Below are positions 1-12,600 of a DNA stretch of 64,000 bases, one piece after another; positions within the stretch are counted from its first letter, which is position 1, and every line of letters starts with the position of its first letter. The notes under the pieces were generated by a model. That model made no database searches and had not been told where the DNA came from. It saw nothing but the letters and a program-made list of their open reading frames with translations. The stretch is from Rhyacichthys aspro (Eukaryota; Chordata; Actinopteri; Gobiiformes; Rhyacichthyidae), in contig CM072148.1 in NCBI GenBank assembly GCA_036850595.1, positions 20,640,731-20,704,730 of the forward strand, in the 5' to 3' direction. The translations under genes were made by a program, and so were the position numbers.

Positions 1-526
1 GACATACGAACAAAGACGGGACAAACGCACGTCCAGCTGTGACCAGTGTGAGGCCTCCGTAAACATCAGCTCCGTCTCCGCGGCAACGGGAATCATGACG
101 ACGACCGAACAGGAAGGCATTTTTAATATTGGAGTGAATATTTGAGAGAAAAGAGATGAGAAACAGCAGTGGGTTCTGTGAGAGAGGATTTGGGCTAAAC
201 TGTTTTTTTTGTTAAAGAAATGACTCGTATTTTGGCCAGCTTTGTGCAAGTTTGTTGAAACAGTAATGGTGACACTGACAACAGACCCAACCTACTGAGC
301 TAACAGATGTCTTTATGGCTACTGTAGAGTTAAATCCAGCTCAGTACGTGCTGCTTGTTTCCCCTGTTGTTATTATTATTATTATTGTATAATTTCAACG
401 CAAGTGCAGAACTCTTCGCTTTTCTGCAGTAACTTCAAATTTCTGACAGTTCTTGGACACCCACAAGAAAAAAGTTGTGCCCAGACAATGTGTCAAGAAC
501 AAGCTGCAAGAACTCCCAAACCAGGG

Positions 527-562
527 CTGCAAGAACTAAATGATGTCATTTTGTTCTTGCAG
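527..562. repeat. 10-bp perfect inverted repeat
   Basis: CTGCAAGAAC (527-536) and its reverse complement GTTCTTGCAG (553-562) flank a 16-nt loop. A further GCTGCAAGAAC lies at 503-513. Confidence 0.6.
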
Positions 563-614
563 TCCTAAAAGAGAGAACAAATTTTTCTGTTCTTGCGGAG
601 TATGTATCAGCATT

Positions 615-895
615 AAGCCTTTACTTCCTATTTTCTACAAATGCCTAGAAAGGACAAACTGAGCACTTCTGGATTGATGTTTTGTTTTATCTTGTTTAGT
701 TTTTTTAAGCACACATTCTTGTGGAAAGTGAGACATTTATGAACCAAAAAATATTTTTGACATAATTTAAAAGTCATCTCACCATCAGTAATAATTCCAC
801 TGGATTTGTTAATGGACAACATGAACATGTCCCAGCAGGGTTACCATAGAGATTTACATGCTTTAAAGCAAGCCTGCGTAACTTTTAGCCAGTAT
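615..895 (+). mobile_element. Interspersed MITE-like repeat, family R3
   Basis: Shares tttacttcct, agacaaactgagc-like, acacattcttg and catgtccc-gcagggctacc motifs with copies at 23570-23760, 33305-33640 and 53015-53215, and in the opposite direction at 34850-35285. Better copies end in gcactgcaccttta, the end of a repeat that is widespread in teleosts. Confidence 0.5.
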
Positions 896-3028
896 TGTGC
901 ACAACCTCACTGTCAGCCATATTTGTTTACCAGTAGAGACAGTTAAAGACGGTTTCTGTCCAGCTGAGGGTATTGTGTCAGTGAGATAGGCATGATTTTA
1001 CCAATCTCATGTCTGTCATGTTTAAAAAGGAGGAGTGTAAAATGTGGGATTGCAATATAGACTTTTCCTCACCAGGTTGTGCCAAAATAGGCCAAAAACA
1101 AACAAAATTTCAAAAAGGTTTGTTTTAAAACAGAGGGAATAGAAAAGAAGGACTTACATTACTTTATGCAAATAACTATACAATAAACATTGTACAATAT
1201 AGAATAAAGTCATACTATAGTGCAGTAATGACAAAAGTAGTAGTTATTCAGACTATAATAAATCACATAGCATTGCTATGAATGCAGTTTTCTGTTTCTC
1301 TCTCTATTTTCTTACTTTTATAAACTATTTAACTCTTTTCCCCACACACAGCACAAGTTCAGTCTCTCCACCTGGAATGACCTTCTCCCTCTGGCCTCCT
1401 GATTTATTCCCTTGTTTGTCCTTCTCTCAGACTGGTACCAGCTTTCAACAGTGGTCTGTGTTCAATCCCAGCACATTTATCCCTCATCACCTCATACTGT
1501 GTGTTTCCTGTCTGACCATGTAATACTGTGATGCGTCCTCTTTAGACTTTGACCTTACTCAGCCTTATTTGGTCCTTTTCTCAGCCACAGACGGTAGAAA
1601 TGTTTGGAACGTTATGCTGGTTTTTGACAAATACATTTTCAGTGGAATGCCAAGTGGAGCCAGTTTTTAAGTCTTTTGACTTTAACAGAGCATAAGGTCC
1701 ACTTTATTTATAACCCGTTACTTTTAATGATGCCCTAATGCCCTTTTTTAAAAGTAAACTTACTGTAAGTGGTCAATAGTTAACATTTAAAAGTTTGACT
1801 AAAATTAGTCCTAATGGTTCCTCCTATACTTCCTGTGCTGTTCGTTCATTTGTGGAGCTGTTGTCTCTGAGGAGTCACTGGAAGGAAAGGCCACATTAAG
1901 ACTCAGATTAAACATTATTTAGACTAGTATAGATCTCTCTGGTAATGACCCTTAGCAGACTCTCGAGAGACACAGTTCTCCTCATTAATGTCAGGGCCTT
2001 ACATTCTCTGTAGATTTGAGAGGTAAAACTGTGTAAAAGTGCAAAGTGGTCAAATATGAGCTTATGGGGAAGAGTTTTGTGGAGTTTTGTTTTAATGGCC
2101 TCCAATTTTTCACAATTTGGTCAGAGGTAGTGTAGGCAGTGACACTAGGAAGAACTTTTCTGTTGGAATAAGTCACAGGATAATTTACTGCCAGAATTTT
2201 CCTGCTGATATTATCATGGATTATACTTATGAAGTATATATATATTTTCATTTGTACATACCTTTGTCTATTTGTCAGTGAATGTCCTGGACACATCTAT
2301 TAACCTGCCTGAGGTTTCTCTTTTTGACTCGCTGGGTTTTTGGAGTTTTTCTTCCTGATGGAGGGTATAAGGACAGGGGATGTTGTCTAGCACTCCTTCT
2401 GTTTTTGTTCAGCCCTTTGAAGCAATTGTGATACTGGGCTATATAAATAAAACAGAATAATGATGTGCTGATACTCATTATTCATAGAGTTTTCTTATTG
2501 CTAGAGCACATTTTTGAAACTAGACAGTTCATAAAACTTTACACACAAAACTGTGTAGGCAAATACTAAACATCTTGAATCTCTTGCAAAAGCTACACGC
2601 TAAACAGCTAAACTTTATCCAAATTTGACAATCCATATTTATAAATCTGTCTGTCAGTGACTGAACAGTTAGACATGTCTTTGGTGTTGTTGCTGCCAAT
2701 GAGCAAATTATCCTCTTTGACTGATTTCGTTTTTGTTGTATGTGTCTTAGTGTGGAGTTTAAGCATTTTATGATTTAACAAAGAAAGTCTTTTGGTTCTG
2801 ACTGTTTACATTTTTAGTGTGATATTTAATGTGTGTAGAATTGGGTCAGTTTAACAGAAATGATGCTGTAAATGTACATAAATGATGACAATGGTTAATA
2901 AGATATGTCTTCTATAACTTTAGAGGTCACAAACTGCAGATAAAAAAGAAGTTTGGTCTTTTGAAATAAGTCCTTGTTTAATAAATCTGTGCTGCTCATT
3001 TAAAAAGTATGTCTTGTGTGTTTTTCAG

Positions 3029-3100
3029 AGACCTGAGTGAAAATGCCATCCAGGCCATTCCCAGGAGAGCCTTCAGGGGAGCCACAGACCTCAAGAACCT
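3029..3100 (+). CDS. slit1: slit1 exon w1: LRR of D1
   Basis: First exon in the window, 72 nt, one leucine-rich repeat starting DLSENAIQAIPRRAFRG. It follows tttttcag, opens with the third base of a Leu codon and ends CT|gtaag, the phase used by all SLIT repeat exons. Exon numbers w1-w34 count from the window edge; the family predicts about four more exons upstream. Confidence 0.93.
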
Positions 3101-3635
3101 GTAAGAAATGCACTCTGTCTCCCACACACACATGGATATCGAGTCAGACTGAAATGAAACGGTGTCTCTTTCTCCCTTCAGACAGCTGGATAAGAACCAC
3201 ATCAGCTGCATCGAGGAGGGGGCCTTCAGAGCGCTCAGATCTCTGGAAGTGCTGTGAGTCAGTCTAATATAATCAGATCTCCTCGAGGTTTAGTTCAGGT
3301 CTCTCATGTCTTGTTTGTTCATCTCAGGACGCTCAACAACAACAACATCACCACCATCCCTGTGTCCAGCTTCAACCACATGCCCAAACTGCGCACTTTG
3401 TGAGTCCTACACCTTTTGCATTTGTTACTGCAAGTGTTAAATACCAGCCTTAAACAATAACAGTGGTTAAAGAAGCACTCCCCTATTACCCCAGACACCA
3501 TTCAGCCCCAACAGCAGGCTAAGGACCGCTCCTGTTTTTGTTTTTTATCTAAAAAATTAAACCGGACCAATTTTTCCTCCACAAAATACTAATACATTAC
3601 TTATGAACTGACTCAACTTTTAGATCCGACTTCAG

Positions 3636-3694
<59 letters not shown>

Positions 3695-6600
3695 TAAAAT
3701 GCTTGATAATAAACAGTAGATGACGTCTAAAGGTCTTGTTTTTCACACCTTATTCCTATTATTGGCATCAGATATTAGGTAATTAAACTATTCTTTTTTC
3801 ACAGGAATAAAAAAACAAAAACAAAACAATTATATACTTTCTGCTTTATTGTGGGATGCTAATCCTCTGAGTCATAGTCAGATCATGACTGATGTCGACA
3901 GGCCTAATTACAAAAAATCAGGAGTTGCTGTAATGTTCAAAAACAAATGTCACTGTGTTGACTCTATTTAGCATCAGAAGAAACCAGGCTGCTTCCTCAT
4001 TGTCCTCTCGATGGGAGTGAGTGCTCTGAAAGCTCTTGGTAAAAAGGCCATCAGCAGAGTTTATCCAGTTGTATTTTGAGCACTGGTGATTCTGCTGTGT
4101 GCAGTTGTTCTGTCTGTGTAATCTACGCTAAATCAATTTATTCAAGTATTTGTTTGAAATATTTTTGCTGATTCTGCTGCTGGAGACCAACATTCCCTTT
4201 GATTTATTTACCTCTCTTCCAGTCGCCTTCACTCCAACTCTCTGCGCTGCGACTGTCACATGGCCTGGCTGTCTCCGTGGTTACGACAGCGGCCGGCGTT
4301 GGGGCTGTTCACTCAGTGCAGCTCTCCTCCGGCGCTGAGGGGCCTCAACCTCGCCGAGCTCAGGAAGAGTGACTTCGCCTGCTCAGGTTCAACAAGACTG
4401 TCTCTGTGAAAATAAAGCCCTTTGGAAACGTTTAACACAAAGACACCATCACTGCTTCTTATTCTTGTAGTTGCTTTGCTCTTATTCTCTTCTGTTATGA
4501 ATTTTCCCACCTCTACCTATTGCTTTAATCTTTCCAATCATTTTTCCTGTATAGCCACAGTTGTGTGTTATAGTGAGGCGTTTGTGTTTCCTAGGACACA
4601 GTGGCAGTGCGTTCGTGCAGCCCTGCAGCCTGGCGTCCGGCTCCTGTCCCCCCATGTGCTCCTGCAGTAACAACATCGTAGACTGTAGAGGGAGGGGTCT
4701 CACTGCAATACCGGCCCATCTCCCTGAGGCCATGACGGAGATGTAAGTGTACTCCTGAACGTCCTCCTTTTAAAGTGTAAGCCATACCAAACCTATCCTG
4801 ACAGGCTGAGAATAAAAACTTTATGCAGCTTGGCTCCCACTGACACAATTTGCAATTATTAAAAGATGGCAAGAAAATGCTAAGACAACAGTTTTTTCAT
4901 GATTGCTTTTGGTACTGGCTGTTATCATACTTTCCATTCGATTTTCATGAACCCAATATAGGAAAAAAAGAGGTTATCATTTTGGAGTCTCATTTTCCCA
5001 AACTGTTATCTTAAAAATGGCTGCATTCATTTGTTACAACAGACAAAAACACCTACAAAAGACATATGATATATATTCATGATTATTTGATTGATAGCTG
5101 TGCAACATTATCTGAGGCAGAGACAATAATACCACAGTATGACAGTAGAAGCTTACATTGTCAATGCACTACAGTGGCTTTTAAAAGATCACAAAAAGAT
5201 CAGAATCATTTGATAAAGACATATAAATGGTATTGATTCAGAGATTTTTTCTTATTCCAGTCGTTTGGAGCAGAACGGCATCAAGTCAGTTCCTCCCGGA
5301 GCCTTCACCTCCTACAAGAAACTCCGCAGAATGTAAGTGTGTTTTTTATATTGTCATGTTTTGTATTGTTGAGCCACTGTGAACCAAACCTAATACAACT
5401 TATTGTAAAGCCCTCCTGTTGGGCTTTATGTAGTTCTTGAGATTGATTTTTAGCTTTTGACTCAGCCTTGCATCGAACACAGAAGACACTGGATTTGAAA
5501 TGAAGACTACATCTCATTTATTGGTACATTTTATGAATGGATGGATAGCTTTGCATCTAAAACAATGCAAAATAATTCATCTATAGGGCCAGGGCTCTCT
5601 TGAAAAAAAGGAATCTCACACTTATTGTGGAAACGCCAGCTGCCCATGATGATTTTTAAAGGTTAGATAGTCTTGTCTTTTTAGGTTGTAGTATTGTTTT
5701 TTGGTTTTTTTTTACATTTACTAAAACAGGAGAAAGAAAGAGCTAGAATAAAAAGTGATTATCTGTCTGTGTGCCACTTTCTGGGCCAGCCAACATCAAT
5801 TATTGACAATTTTTCTAATCCTGCTGATATGATAAAACTGTTTATATACACTGGACAGTCACTAGACTTTAAGAGAAACTGGCTTTTTGTGCGAAATAGA
5901 GAGAGATTTAATGTTGTTTAAATGTCAGCGCTTTGTGCCAAACCGCAGCTTGTTCGATTAAAAAAGCCTTGTTCTGCTGCCACACTCACTGTCAGGAGAA
6001 ATTACCAGTGAGAGTCGTCTGTAAAAGTCATCAGGGCTCTCTCCAGAGATTCACAAACCACAGAAGCACAAGAGTGAAAAATGGGCAGAGAGACAGAGGA
6101 ATGGTGAGTGGACCAAGCATAGCAGCGGAGAAAAAACCAAGAGGCTGTTGAGGTCAGATGTAAACGCAGAACGTCTCAGTCAAATGCAGCAAGAGCCTTA
6201 GATTACAGTTATGTTAAAAGTCACGCATTTTGTGTTTTGACTTTTCCTGTACCTTTTGTGTCGATATAAAAGCTCAAAAAAGTCCCAGAGCGGATCCTGG
6301 CTGAGCATTTCCTCCTTAAGACTCCAATATCTTTAGCTCTTGCAATGGCAGCAGGGTGATTCGCTGAGACAAGATTCAGTGTGAAAAAAAAGTGTTGGTG
6401 TTTTTTTCTTCCTGTTTTTGTCCAGAGATCTCAGTAACAACCAGATTTCAGAGATCGCCCCTGATGCCTTCCACGGCCTCAGAGCGCTCAACTCACTGTG
6501 AGTAACATGACCTTTTATAAAGCAGTACTTATATTTATACGTACAGTACTGTGCAATAGTTCCAGGCAGGTGTGGATGTAAAAAGTAAACTAAACTATAA

Positions 6601-9600
6601 AGTACGTTTTTTTTTTTTAGTTTACAAAATGCAAAGTGAAAGAACAGAAGACAATTCGAAATCAAATCAATCGCTTCGATTTTTGAAGGATCTGGGCAGA
6701 TTCTGGAACATTTGGAGAATCCCAGACAAAGCCAGGCTTAACTGGACTAAATCAGACCATCAAATCTCAAAAGGAACATAGGTTAAACCAGACCATGTAA
6801 GACCAGACAGGACCATGCTAGACTCCATGATGTTGGGATCAGGATTACAGCATCACGTCTGGACTCACTGTTCTGTGACGACTCAAAAAAATTCACTCAC
6901 TTTTCTATTTTGTAAAAAAAACAAACAAAAAAACCCATTTAAATTGTATATTGTTGACAGCATTCTTACTTCCCTGCACATCTTTACAACTGTCTAAAAC
7001 CTTGCACAGTACTGTATATATTTTTAAAATACAAAGCAATGAAAATTGTTTTATGATTTTCTGGCAATTATAAACTTCCCATTGCATTTATTTGACAGAT
7101 TTCAAAGGATTTTATCTCTGCCAAATGTAGCCTCATGAAGCTGAAATCTATTCCTGTCTCATTGTGTAGGGTTTTATATGGGAATAAGATCACTGAGCTG
7201 CCCAGCGGTGTGTTCGATGGACTGTCCTCTCTCGAGCTGCTGTGAGTCCACACTGCACTCATTCAGTCTCACACAAATTTCACTTGTCAAATGGTTTAGT
7301 ATTTACCACCATGAGTAAATGATGGTTTATCAGTAGCAAAGTTTGTGGAAAAATCACCCATAAAAGTGTCTTAAATCCTTTTAGAATCAAGTTTAGCACT
7401 GGTTTTACCTTCTTGTTTTGTCCTTGGGTCTTACTTGTTTTTAAACAAGTTAAGATCCTAAGCCATGGACTTGAACTGTTGTTGTGCTGCAGGTTGCTGA
7501 ACGCCAATAAGATCCACTGTGTCCGAGCGACGGCCTTCAAAGACCTGGAAAACCTGGCTCTGCTCTCGCTCTACGACAACAAGATTCAGAGTCTGGCCAA
7601 AGGCACCTTCAACTCTCTGCACAGCATCCAGACTCTGTGGGTTTACACTGCTCTCGGAGGGATCTGGGTTTAGTCCTAGTTTGGTCCTGGTTTATTCTTT
7701 GGTATAAGCCTGGTTTAGTCCTAGTTTGGTCCTGGTTTAAACCACAGTTTAGTCTTGGGTTAGGCCTGGTTTAGTCAGGGTTTGTCTTGGTTTAGATTCT
7801 GGATCTGATTTAGAATTCCAGAAGTGGTCTTGTTTTAGTCCTGGATCAGTCCTGGTAGCCCTGCTTTAGTCTTGGGTTTAGACCTTAATTGGCCCTGTTT
7901 AGTCTTTGTTTATACCTGGGTTTAGTCTCAATTTGTTGCCAATTAAGTCTCCAGGTTTATGTTTAGGTTTTTGACCTAGTCTTCGTACTTGAGTTTAATC
8001 CTGGATGAAGTTTTTGATCTGGTATAGCTTTAAATCCTTGGTTTTTGTCTAATTACCTGTTTTTTCTCCAGGTTTAGTTCTGATTTAATCCTGTATTTAA
8101 ACCTGCTTTGAGTCTTGGTTTAATTTTAGGTTTAGTCCTGGTTCAGCCCAGGTTTGTTTCTGTCTTTGTTCTAGTTTCTGGCTTCAGTCCTGGCTTTAGT
8201 TTATGGTGATGTTATAAATACTTACCTTTTTTTTCTCTGTATTGCGTCTAATCTTGTGTCTCCTGTGATTTCCCATCAGCCACCTGGCCCAGAACCCGTT
8301 CGTGTGCGACTGTAACGTGAAGTGGCTCGCTGATTTCCTGAGATCAAACCCCATTGAGACGAGCGGTGCGCGCTGTGCCAGTCCTCGACGCCTCGCCAAC
8401 AAACGCATCGCTCAGATCAAGAGCAACAAGTTCAGGTGCTCAGGTCAGTGTCAAATGTACATACAGATGTGTTTGAGTGACGTTATAAGGTCAGTTTTGT
8501 TCAGATTTTTCATTTAACTGAACCATTAGTTGTTGGATACACACATCCAGACTTTAAATATTACACTGAAATGCCCACATCTAAATCTAAATTCTGATAT
8601 CCTTCTAAATATGTAGCAGTTTGTATACAAAGAGAGTAATTACAATAAATCTGATGTAAGTTATACAGTAAAATGCCCATAACCATCAAGAATTGTGAGA
8701 AAACAATTCCAGTGAAACATAAAATTTAAGAGGTGTGCGTTTAGTTGGACTTGCACCATTTTTTTCTCAGTTCTGGTCGTTTTTTATTGAATTTTTGGTA
8801 CAAAATACCGAAAACATACCCTGAAATACAAATATATAAAAAAAATACATTAAATAGTCTATTTCTCTGACTAATTCTTTGTAATTTCTCTTCACAACAG
8901 CCAAGGAGCAGTATTACATCCCAGGTAAACCGCTCACATCTTATTAAACTCTTTTTACATTTAAAAGGCTACAGAATGCTTTGGATTCATCGCTCTCTGT
9001 TGCTTTTTCGTGTTGTGTTCAGGAGCAGAGGACCGGCGTCTGAGCCACGAGTGCAACAGTAAACCTGTGTGTCCGTCTAAATGTCGCTGTGAAGCCAACG
9101 TCGTCGACTGCTCCAACCTCAGACTCACCAAGTTCCCGGAGCATCTGCCGCCCGCCACCGAGGAGCTGTGAGGACCTGTGCAGTTATAGATTAGATTTTT
9201 TTTACAATATGCACAAAAATTCACAGATCTTTAGACTCAAAAGTATAGTTTAGGGGGTGAGCGATTACAGAAGAAATGGAAGAGGGTGAACTGTGAGGCA
9301 GGGAAGAAAAGAATGTTCCTAACAAAGACATAGGTCATGTTACAGTCTTCACTAGTTTTGTAGGTTTTACCCATTAATCACTGTCTGATACTGAGTCGAG
9401 AGGAAAAAAAAGCAGACTTCGAATTACTTTAAACACTGAATAAAAACACAACACTTGTGTTTTTAGAGTGACCAAGCTGTAGTTAGTTGAGTTATCCATT
9501 CCAAAGTGTTACTGTTTTGAAACTATATTATTATTAATCCTTATTCCAAGCACAAATAGTGTTGGAAAATATTAGGCCAACACCTAAATAAGTAAAAGAT

Positions 9601-12600
9601 GGGACAGAAAAAAAGAAGACAGTATTGGACAGTGCAACAACTGTGTGTGAAAGTGAGGGTTGGCTCCAAAAGGCTTCATCAAAGGTTTTGGGTAAATCTA
9701 TATTATCTTCCACAGTTTCTGCTTTTAATTCAGGTGTCAGGCTGCATTTTAACACAACATCTTTTGATCAACAAGATTTGATTGTTGACCAGTCTCAACA
9801 TCAGGTCTATTAGTTTATTTTGGTGATACCTCAGTCCATTAGCCCACTATTTGTACTGTCTATGGGTGATATATGAACATTTTCTCAACTATGTAGACCT
9901 TATAGTGAGGCATGACAACATTTCATAATTTCATTTTTCATTTTTTTCATGTTTTGTACATTTTATTTTGTCCAGGCGTCTGAACAACAACGACCTGTCT
10001 GTGCTGGAAGCCACTGGTGCTTTCAAGGGCCTCAAGCAGCTCAAGAAAATGTACGTCGCTCACTAAACCTCATGTTTTTCACAACAAAAGCCTCCACAGT
10101 TGTCATTACTTACAGACGTGAATATACAGGAAGTGGTGTTGGGTACCGTGATGGTCTTTTACATGCGCTATATATTTCCCTCTGTTGCAGAAATCTGAGC
10201 AACAATAAAATCTCAGACATCGAGGACGGAGCGTTTGATGGAGCTTCGTCGGTCGTGGAGCTGCACCTCACGGCCAATCACCTGGAGTCTGTGAGGGGCA
10301 GCATGTTCAGAGGCATGGACGGCCTGCGCATGCTGTATGTTTGAATTTAATTTGATCATTTTATTGTCCTATACTGTTTCATCTAAAAGTGGGACATAAG
10401 AAGATTCATTTTGCTGCAGGTGATTTATTCTTAACTAGACGTTTGGGGCTGGACCATAAAGGATTTTATACATCTATAAAAGAAAATTGATGGTATAATG
10501 ATATAAGATTAAATTTATGTCCAAGGTTTGCAAAGCCTGGATTAGTGCTGAAACAAGACAACACAAGGTCCCTTTAAGTTGCTCATAATTGTAAATGCTA
10601 GGAAAAATTGGGATTTCTTTTTGTGCAATGGACTTCATGATTTTATTTTTGGTTTTCTGGAGATACAATACATCTATGGCATTGGAGGGCAGTGATTTGA
10701 CTATAGACATTATAGGGACTTCATGTTCAATGTATGATTCAGTGATTGTGTGATGACTGTATGTTTGCAGGATGCTGAGGAACAATAAGATCAGCTGTAT
10801 CCACAACGGCAGCTTCACTGGGCTTCCTAATGTCAGGCTGCTGTCTCTGTACGACAACCAGCTCAGCACCATCCTCCCAGGGGCCTTCGACACACTGCCC
10901 AACCTCTCCACACTGTACGTAACACCACCTTAACCACTCCACACTGTACGTAACACCACCTTAACCTCTTCTCACTGTATGTAATACTGCCTTAACCTCT
11001 CCACACTGTACATAACACCACCTTAACCTCTTCTCACTGTATGTAATACTGCCTTAACCTCTCCACACTGTACGTAACACCACCTTAACCTCTCCACACT
11101 GTACGTAACACCACCTTAACCACTCCACACTGTACATAACACCACCTTAACCTCTTCTCACTGTATGTAATACTGCCTTAACCTCTCCACACTGTACGTA
11201 ACACCACCTTAACCACTCCACACTGTACATAACACCACCTTAACCTCTTCTCACTGTATGTAATACTGCCTTAACCTCTCCACACTGTACATAACACCAC
11301 CTTAACCTCTTCTCACTGTATGTAATACTGCCTTAACCTCTCCACACTGTACATAACACCACCTTAACCTCTCCACACTGTACGCAACACCACCTTAACC
11401 TTTCTACACTGTACGTAACACCACCTTAACCTCTCCACACTGTACGTAACACCACCTTAACCTCTCCACACTGTACGTAACACCACCTTAACCTCTCCAC
11501 ACTGTACAAAACACCACCTTAACCTCTCCACACTGTACATAAGACCACCTTAACCTCTCTACACTGTACGTAACACCACCTTAACCTTTCTCACTGTACA
11601 TAAGACCACCTTAACCTCTCCACACTGTACATAAGACCACCTTAACCTCTCCACACTGTACATAAGACCACCTTAACCTCTCCACACTGTACATAAGACC
11701 ACCTTAACCTCTCCACACTGTATGTAACACCACCTTAACCCCTCCACAATGTATGCAACACCACCTTAACCTCTCCACACTGTACGTAACACCACCTTAA
11801 CCTCTCCACGTTGTACGCAACACCACTTTTAAACAGTATATCCTTTACAATAAGCTTTTTAATGTGCGGTAATCACATCCATTTTTGTAAATACAGCTCC
11901 ATTCATCTTTATTGTCAGTTCATATGGATCACGTCACGGTATATTCTAATAGTTATACTGTACCTCATACAGTCTAGATTTATTTACACAAGATTTTCAG
12001 AGATTCTGTGGTAAGCATCTTAACTATAACTTGGAAAAGTTTGACACTTGTCAGGTGGGATCTAAAGACCACTTCAGATGGTATTAATCCATATTTAATG
12101 TGCATTGATGTTGTGTGTCCAATTGAGGAGGTGCTGCTGTTGCATGGATTAATTATGAGAGGAAAAATATCTGTGCAAAGCAAGGGAAAGATTATTATTG
12201 ATTAAAAGCAGCTCATTTCGCTCACATGTGCTTCTGTGCCTATGGTAATGCATTTGGATTAACACCTTCGTTACCAGTATCCATTTAGGATGCAGTGGAA
12301 CAGTGACCATATTATATTTTGATTAGTCTCTTGTAGAATTTTACTTATTAATCAGTCATTCATTTAGATTCTGCACTGCACTCTTTTGAATTGACTGTTT
12401 GTTTACCTCCACTCTGCCCTGCCTCATTAGGAACCTACTGGCCAACCCGTTTAACTGCGACTGCCGCTTGTCCTGGTTCGGGGCGTGGCTCCGGAGTCGA
12501 CGGATTGTCACAGGGAACCCTCGCTGTCAGAGTCCCGCCTTCCTCAGAGAAATCCCACTGCAGGATGTCGCCACGCCGGACTTCCGCTGCGAAGACGGTG

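Larger units (their letters stand above)
1..3028 (+). other. slit1: Upstream slit1 intron sequence
   Basis: No LRR exon could be read here in any frame, so this is taken as intron. It contains a MITE copy at about 615-895, an outward-facing TIR-like end of another MITE at 864-890 and a cluster of AAGAAC motifs with a hairpin at 447-600. The first 120 bases are richer in CG dinucleotides than what follows. Confidence 0.6.

Noticed and set aside
9540..9556. Partial reverse match to miR-218, which lives in introns of SLIT2 and SLIT3
   Set aside because: Only about nine bases match and no hairpin partner was seen. No full miR-218 was found by eye in any intron, which fits a slit1 rather than slit2/slit3 identity.
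10901..11829. CRISPR-like array of 31-bp units
   Set aside because: Units are contiguous without unique spacers and overlap a vertebrate exon; it is a minisatellite.
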